A stretch of DNA of 64,000 nt from Taudactylus pleione (Eukaryota > Chordata > Amphibia > Anura > Myobatrachidae): positions 7,588,001-7,652,000 of the forward strand of contig JAUIMM010000126.1 in NCBI GenBank assembly GCA_031769625.1. The letters are read 5' to 3'. This document shows positions 58,483 to 64,000 of the stretch, piece by piece. The notes beneath the pieces were generated by a model, which saw only the letters and a list, made by a program, of their open reading frames with translations, was not told the origin of the DNA and searched no databases. Position 1 is the stretch's first letter. The number at the start of each line of letters is the position of its first letter. Made by a program: the position numbers and the translations under genes.

Positions 58483-59160
58483 TGTCACGACCAGGGTTTT
58501 GTGGCGTGGAGGTTGCGGTCTTTGCCGGTGGGGACACTTTGGCGCAGTCCTTCGCGTGGAGACTGGCATTGTGTGTGTGCGGGGGTCTGCCAGCACTGGC
58601 CCATCCTGGCAAAGGTAAGTCTAGCAGTGTCTCAGCATCACAGGTACATGGGAGTGACCATCTTGCCTCAGGTCATGTGACATAATGGGCCTATCCTGAT
58701 GCATCAGGTGATCTCTCCAGCCACTCATGCTCTGCTGCTGGGTACTTAAGGGGGTTTAGAGCTCCCTGTAGTGGCCAGTGCAACGTATGTTTCAGCATCA
58801 GCTATGAGAGAGTTCCTGCGCTCCTGACCTTAGTCTTGTGCTACGGTGCTTGCCCTAACTCCTTGTTGGTCCCTGGCTCCCTGCAAACCTGCACCATGCT
58901 ACCCTGCCTTGCTTCCTGCTGTGGATCAAATCCTGCTCCTTCTACCTACCCACTCCCCCCTGAACCTGAAGTTCCCAAACCTACCCATTCCTTCCTGAAC
59001 CTGTAGTTCCCCATTACCTACTCCATCCTGCACCTGAGTTTTCAGCAACTATTACAGCATTTCTGGATTACCCTGTTTAGCCATCATCTCAGCATTACAG
59101 CAACTATTACAGCATTTTTGGATAACCTTGTTCAGTCATCGTCTCAGCATTCAAAAAGAA
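58483..59160 (+). repeat. Probable solo LTR
   Basis: Begins TGTCACGACCAGGG, contains a GGTACTTAAGGGGG promoter-like stretch near 58741, then a C/T-rich tail with a duplicated AACTATTACAGCATTT. No coding region on either side. The LTR start is supported by the TGT motif only; the 3' end is unclear. Confidence 0.45.
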
Positions 59161-60208
59161 AAAACAGTATTGCTACTGATGGAGCGCTAAAAAAATGGGT
59201 AGAGGTAGTAAATGAATGAGCAGCTGTAAATGTGAGGATAGTCAGTCCTCAAAGAACAGGGTAAACAACAAACAAAGATAAACAGCGCTCTAATGTATAA
59301 ATTAAAAAATTTCATATATAGGATAGAATATCATACATCAATTAAAACAATAATGTGTATACACACTAATTACTCAGTCCTGATCATTGAGATAGCGAAT
59401 CAGTGTCCATATAAATGAAGTAATGGTAGGTTGTATGATCCAGCAGAATATTTACCCAGTCCAGTATCCACAATGATGTGGGATCCATATAATAATTGCA
59501 GGTGTAGTGAATGCAATGGATTTCCCAGACCACGAATTTGTATGTTGGTTTCCTGGGACAGGTCCGGTGTCCAAATATAGCAGGGTCCAATTAGCGATTA
59601 CAGCGATTCGCACAATGTGGTCCCCAGGGCACTGGTCCAATAGCGGTCTGGAATCATCAGCACTTCAAATAAGCAATAAATGCGGAACTTGTCTCTGGGT
59701 CAGGAAGAGTATTGCAGTGTGTAGTAGCCAATCCCTAACGCGTTTCGCTGTGCTAAGGTCACAGCTTTATCAAAGGTATGGGTATTGTGGCTAAACAGGC
59801 TATTTATACTTATAATCCAAAATGGCTGCAGATTAGCAGCTGTTGTATTTTAAAATTTCCATTCACATCAAAGAATATTTAGACAAAAATAATGACACAA
59901 ATAGATAACTTAGGATAGACAGACCTTTCTCAAAAAAATGGGTTCGAATATTTTGTGGCGTACATCATCACCAAAAGTTGTTAATACTTACTGATCATGA
60001 TCCTCTCCGTCCACGTGATGTAAACACACACACGTGGGTGTGGGGAGGAAGTGACGCAAGTATAGATATTCTATTGTATACAAATGGTTCGGCGGTGCTC
60101 ATATGATCTATTACTGATCATGTGCTAAGACTACTGAGTGTTTACAAACCCTCTCGTTCACGTGTTATCTGAATACAACACGTGATGCGGTTGAATATAG
60201 AACACAAT
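59161..60208. other. Unassigned dispersed repeat
   Basis: Contains ACGCGTTTCGCTG and CAGCTTTATCAAAGG (about 59739-59777), a phrase I associate with amphibian dispersed repeats from general knowledge. No gene. Confidence 0.4.
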
Positions 60209-60865
60209 GGCCCTGATTCAGACCCACTCGCAAGTGGGCGTACGCACGTTCGCCGTACATAAAAAAATATTTAAATTCAAGCACTCGCTCGTTTTTTCCT
60301 ACGCAGCTAAAAATCCGCCCCAAACTCAGGCGACCCCTCCTCTGACTAACGAGCGTGCCAAATAGCGAGCGTACATCCCCGAAATGGCTTGAAGGGAACG
60401 CACGCACAAGTACAAACCGGAAGTGGGACTGTCAGATTCCGATTACCTGCTCCTTTATTCTGCCTACCTCCCTCAATCGTATCATGTCAATCAATATATC
60501 AATTAGCTTAATTTTTTATTTTTTTTCAACACAATGCAATAAACTTTAATCTTGTCCGTGTTTGTATTTGCTCGCAGAATACGTATGGCTGAAACCTTCG
60601 CTTTTATTGTTCCAAAGACATGTTAGCCCCAATTAAACAATTGTTCTATTTGTTTGTCTCCCCACAATTTTTCTGTGGTTCATTTCTTTATTTAAATTAG
60701 CTTACGCATGTCACTGCATCAAGCCTATCATAACTCTCAAGAGATTTCTGGCCCTGTCGAACACATGACTCATACACTAACCAATAGAATTGGTCCTGTT
60801 AATTTCACAAATACATTAGCCAATCAAATTTTTTTTGGGTGCTTTATTAAAAATATTTTGTCATC

Positions 60866-62761
60866 ATGAGATCCGCCGCATTCACCAGGCGCGAACTGCT
60901 GGTGCTGACGGAGGTGATGGACAGGAGGATCACCAGTCAGCCTCCACCCATCTCCAATAGGCGCAAGCGTTCCGCATATGCGGAGGTACGTCGACGCCTG
61001 TGCTCCTTCGGCTCACGCCGACATATTGGCCAGCTGGAGCGCAGGTGGTCGGACCTGCACCGGCGGACGCCCCGCTTGCTGGCATGCTTTCGCATGCAGA
61101 TTGCGGAAAGTAAGTGTTCTGGACTGTGGTTTTCAAGTTTTTCTTGTGGGCCCTAATTGCGTGTGCATGTTTTCATGTCTGTCCTATTGAGTCATTGTAG
61201 TCATATCTGCATGTGCATGTTTTCATGTCTGTCCTATTGAGTCATTGTAGTCATATCTGCATGTGCATGTTTTCATGTCTGTCCTATTGAGTCATTGTAG
61301 TCATATCGGCATGTGCATGTTTTCATGTCTGTCCTATTGAGTCATTGTAGTCATATCTGCATGTGCATGTTTTCATGTCTGTCCTATTGAGTCATTGTAG
61401 TCATATCTGCATGTGCATGTTTTCATGTCTGTCCTATTGAGTCATTGTAGTCATATCTGCATGTGCATGTTTTCATGTCTGTCCTATTGAGTCATTGTAG
61501 TCATATCTGCATGTGCATGTTTTCATGTCTGTCCTATTGAGTCATTGTAGTCATATCTGCATGTGCATGTTTTCATGTCTGTCCTATTGAGTCATTGTAG
61601 TCATATCTGCATGTGCATGTTTTCATGTCTGTCCTATTGAGTCATTGTAGTCATATCTGCATGTGCATGTTTTCATGTCTGTCCTATTGAGTCATTGTAG
61701 TCATATCTGCATGTGCATGGTTTCATGTCTGTCCTATTGAGTCATTGTAGTCATATCTGCATGTGCATGGTTTCATGTCTGTCCTATTGAGTCATTGTAG
61801 TCATATCTGCATGTGCATGTTTTCATGTCTGTCCTATTGAGTCATTGTAGTCATATCGGCATGTGCATGTTTTCATGTCTGTCCTATTGAGTCATTGTAG
61901 TCATATCTGCATGTGCATGTTTTCATGTCTGTCCTATTGAGTCATTGTAGTCATATCTGCATGTGCATGTTTTCATGTCTGTCCTATTTTTTTTTTTTTG
62001 GTTTCCTGTTGAAACTAACAACAATTTTTTGGTCATTTTTTAGGGGCACAGCAAACACTACGGCGGCATCGCCACACAATACGCCGGTCCCGGCCCCTCT
62101 CTCCAACCCCCAATTCCTCTATTCCCCCCTCCTCCCCAGACCCTGTGGCCGATATTTCTGTACTACTTCCCCTCCCACCCAATTCCCCCTCTCCTCCATC
62201 CGTCCCTCCTCCAAATACCCCCTCCCAGGATCAAGAAAACACCCTGCCCCTTGGGTTGGGGAATTTAGCCACCTCCGAGGTGGTCCAGGGAGTGGCTTCT
62301 GGCTCTCTCGTTTTGGAGAACGGTATGTTTTTAAAGTTTATTTTGGACACCACAAACTGTTTGTATGTAATCATGTGTCGTCCCCATTTTTTTTAACTTT
62401 TTTTCGCCTTAGGGTATTTTTGGGGGTTGTCTGTACCTGTTCCTGCTGATGTCACCATACACATATCACACCTGTGTGCCTTTTTTTAGGGCCCTTGTAT
62501 TTTTGGCATACGACATTTTGGGGTTCTGGGTTTTATCCGTGTAATTTTTTTTTGGCCCACAAGCTTGTAAGTTTGTGTTTGCTTGTTTTTTGTTTTTTAC
62601 AATGTTGCTTCATTATCGATTTATTAATCCCCAAACTTTTGTCACCCACAGAGGAACAGAGGCGTCGGGAAGAGATTCTGAATTGTGTGGGCCGTATGCG
62701 GGAGCAGGTCACCGGGCTAATGCAGGGCCTTGAGCATCTGTTGGTCCTCCTTAGGAATTAG
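60866..62761 (+). CDS. Harbinger Myb/SANT-like accessory protein, three exons
   Basis: Spliced model: exon 1 60866-61109, intron with GTAAGT donor; exon 2 62044-62322 after TTTTTTAG; intron with GTATGT donor; exon 3 62652-62761 after CACCCACAG. Phases join cleanly (1 then 1) to 633 nt, 210 residues, stop TAG. In Harbinger elements this partner binds DNA and helps bring the transposase to the nucleus. Residues 1-80 form a Myb/SANT-like domain (FTRRELLVLTEVM, then AYAEVRRRL, then LERRWSDLHRR). The middle is Pro/Ser-rich and disordered. The last 37 residues are a charged helix (EEQRRREEIL) suited to a coiled coil. Intron 1 holds a 50-bp minisatellite. AATAAA lies about 35 bases after the stop. 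No breaks were found. Splicing is inferred from sites and frame only. Confidence 0.85.
61158..61990 (+). repeat. 50-bp minisatellite in intron 1 of the Myb-like gene
   Basis: About 16-17 nearly identical 50-bp units (TGCATGTGCATGTTTTCATG, then TCTGTCCTATTGAGTCATTG, then TAGTCATATC). Rare variants are CGGC at about 61307 and 61857 and GGTTTC at about 61720 and 61770. It lies wholly between the splice donor at 61110 and acceptor at 62043. Confidence 0.97.
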
Positions 62762-63589
62762 TTTTTTTTTTATTTTTTTTACAAATTGTTTCTTAATAAA
62801 TCTGTTTAAAATCAAGCTCTGTCTCATGCGTTTGGAGTAAATCCAAGATTCTTTACACTGACATAAGTAGACTCTTAAAGCAAGGTTTGCCCCAGAAACT
62901 CACTACAGATTGTGTGTTGTATTTCGAATGCAAACAGGCACAAGAAACACCTCCCAGTACCAATGTCATTTTCCTTTTTTGTGGTGGTCAACATGATAGT
63001 TTACACCATTTTTCAGGTTCCTATTTGGTGGCCAAACTGCTCAGGACAATCTTACGAAGGCAACTGATTGTACACGATTCCTTGTTGTGTTGGTTAGTAC
63101 CCCGAAAACATATTACATTTTAGCTCCACTTGCTTCATTACTGGGTTACCCCTTAGGTAAAATTAACGTTTGGGAGTTTGTTTACACTTGCTTCTAACGT
63201 GCCCAAAAAGGAAACAAATTACACTCTCCAAATATTTATTCACAACAGAAATCAAAATCCAAAGTGGTCACTCACAAACAAAACACACAGTGATAATCAG
63301 AAAAACTCCACATACAAAAAAAACTAAACAAACACACAACAAATCAAGAACTGGTTGACGAAGGTCCATGTCCACATGATTTCAAAAATATGGCGTTGCA
63401 ATATTGGTGTCAGAATATATTCCCGAAGTTTCCACAGAAAGGTTTTGGAAGGGTAGCAGGAATTAGTCATCGTGGGAGTGCCAAAGATTATGCAAACAAA
63501 CAGAAGATGGTGCAAGAATTAATATAAAAAAAGATGATCGTTAAAAAAACGGAACACATTGGGTATACACACTGTTGTTTGATCAATAA
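62762..63589. other. Convergent 3' region of Harbinger
   Basis: Non-coding sequence between the two Harbinger stop codons, AT-rich, with the 3' ends of both transcripts (AATAAA near 62795 plus; 63233 minus). Short frames inside have no motif. Confidence 0.5.
63233..63238 (-). terminator. Polyadenylation signal for the Harbinger transposase
   Basis: Minus-strand AATAAA about 350 bases downstream of the transposase stop codon, in the gap between the two convergent genes. Confidence 0.45.
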
Positions 63590-63951
63590 TTACCTAAAAT
63601 ATCGGGCCACCACATCATCGCGTATGGCCCCCCCACATACTGATCTCCGACCAACCTCGGGGGGGCCATCCTCAGGTAAGGCATCCTCTGGCTGCATTGG
63701 AACACCACTCCTTATGGCGATGTTGTGACATATCCCACACAGGACCACAATTTTCGAAACCATATCCGGCAAATACATGAGCTCGCCACCAGAGTGGTGG
63801 AGGCATCTGAATCGGCCTTTTAAAAGGCCGATACAGCACTCCACCACTTGCCTGGTGGCTGTAAGTGTGGTATTAATCTCACTTTGTGGACCTGGTGTGG
63901 GAGCCAAGTAAGGAGTGAGCAGCCAGGGCATGCAAGGGTATCCACTGTCTC
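63590..63951 (-). CDS. Harbinger transposase, 3' exon (partial)
   Basis: C-terminal part of a HARBI1-like DDE transposase. The exon probably starts at 63951 after TTTTTCACAG on the minus strand; upstream exons lie beyond the window. The frame opens with GDSGYPCMPWLLTPY-type sequence and continues to EINTTLTATRQVVECCIGLL and KGRFRCLH. The Glu in VVECC is the expected third catalytic residue. It closes with an ICHNIAIRSGVPM helix region and a short tail, stop at 63590. No stops or frameshifts are seen in the exon. The enzyme acts in the nucleus with the Myb-like partner and generates 3-bp target duplications. Confidence 0.9.
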
Positions 63952-64000
63952 CTGTGAAAAAGAATAGGCAACATCAGGATCACTGTGTATCAAGCTTAAC

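Larger units (their letters stand above)
60209..64000. mobile_element. PIF/Harbinger transposon, left end to window edge
   Basis: Starts GGCCCTGATTCAGACCC with AAT before it. Encodes the two expected proteins: a Myb/SANT-like protein (plus, three exons) and a DDE transposase (minus, 3' exon in view), convergently arranged. The right end is outside the window. The terminus equals the right end of the 541-551 bp MITEs, read inverted. Both visible genes are free of stops, so this copy may be young. Confidence 0.88.

Noticed and set aside
61158..61990. 50-bp repeats as a CRISPR array
   Set aside because: Contiguous identical units without spacers, inside an intron.

Overview
The window reads as intergenic DNA from a large, transposon-rich vertebrate genome, most likely an anuran amphibian. 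This is an inference. It rests on the mix of TIR families, foldback MITEs, Harbinger and hAT elements and gypsy-type LTR fragments, and on the lack of compact gene structure; no species-level marker was found. I find no convincing host protein-coding exon and no tRNA or rRNA gene. Every coding region I can support belongs to a mobile element.

Layout. 1-1640 (minus) is a broken retroviral gag that runs off the left edge, with leader/LTR-like DNA behind it (1641-3300). 3622-14919 is an unusually large (~11.3 kb) hAT transposon. It has a TATA promoter, a ~6.6 kb internal array of about 157-bp repeats, a BED-finger transposase gene with a premature stop, and a back-and-forth inverted segment with microhomology junctions inside the gene. 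15-30 kb holds minisatellites, a G-rich telomere-like repeat, several MITEs with readable target-site duplications (18.08, 24.03, 26.71 and 28.64 kb), foldback elements and unassigned AT-rich DNA. 31.4-33.05 kb is a foldback element with a dead mariner inside it. 34.5-39.5 kb is a decayed Ty3/gypsy-like region: LTR pieces, a gag-like relic, and a minisatellite-bearing LTR with a nested MITE. 39.99-40.53 kb is a third copy of the 26.71/28.64 kb MITE. 41.5-42.5 kb holds a second telomere-like repeat with a 51-bp-arm perfect palindrome, then a short hAT MITE whose end matches the large hAT. 43.1-44.4 kb is a complex inverted/direct repeat. 45.25-46.75 kb is a second, much older hAT transposase relic. 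47.10-48.69 kb is a 1.6 kb foldback MITE flanked by TTA. 48.7-60.2 kb is mostly unassigned repeats plus two LTR fragments. 60209 to the right edge is an autonomous-type Harbinger element: a three-exon Myb/SANT-like gene (plus) tail-to-tail with the 3' exon of a DDE transposase (minus).

How parts relate. The Harbinger end sequence matches one end of the three ~545-bp MITEs, so Harbinger is the likely source of their mobilisation. The 42.18 kb MITE shares its terminal sequence with the 3' end of the large hAT. Both protein-coding DNA transposons carry a tandem array in transcribed, non-coding sequence: the hAT 5' leader and the Harbinger first intron. The most notable structure is the hAT array. 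Each unit contains an acceptor-like tract, a 51-nt exon-like block and a donor-like site, plus one CACGTG box.
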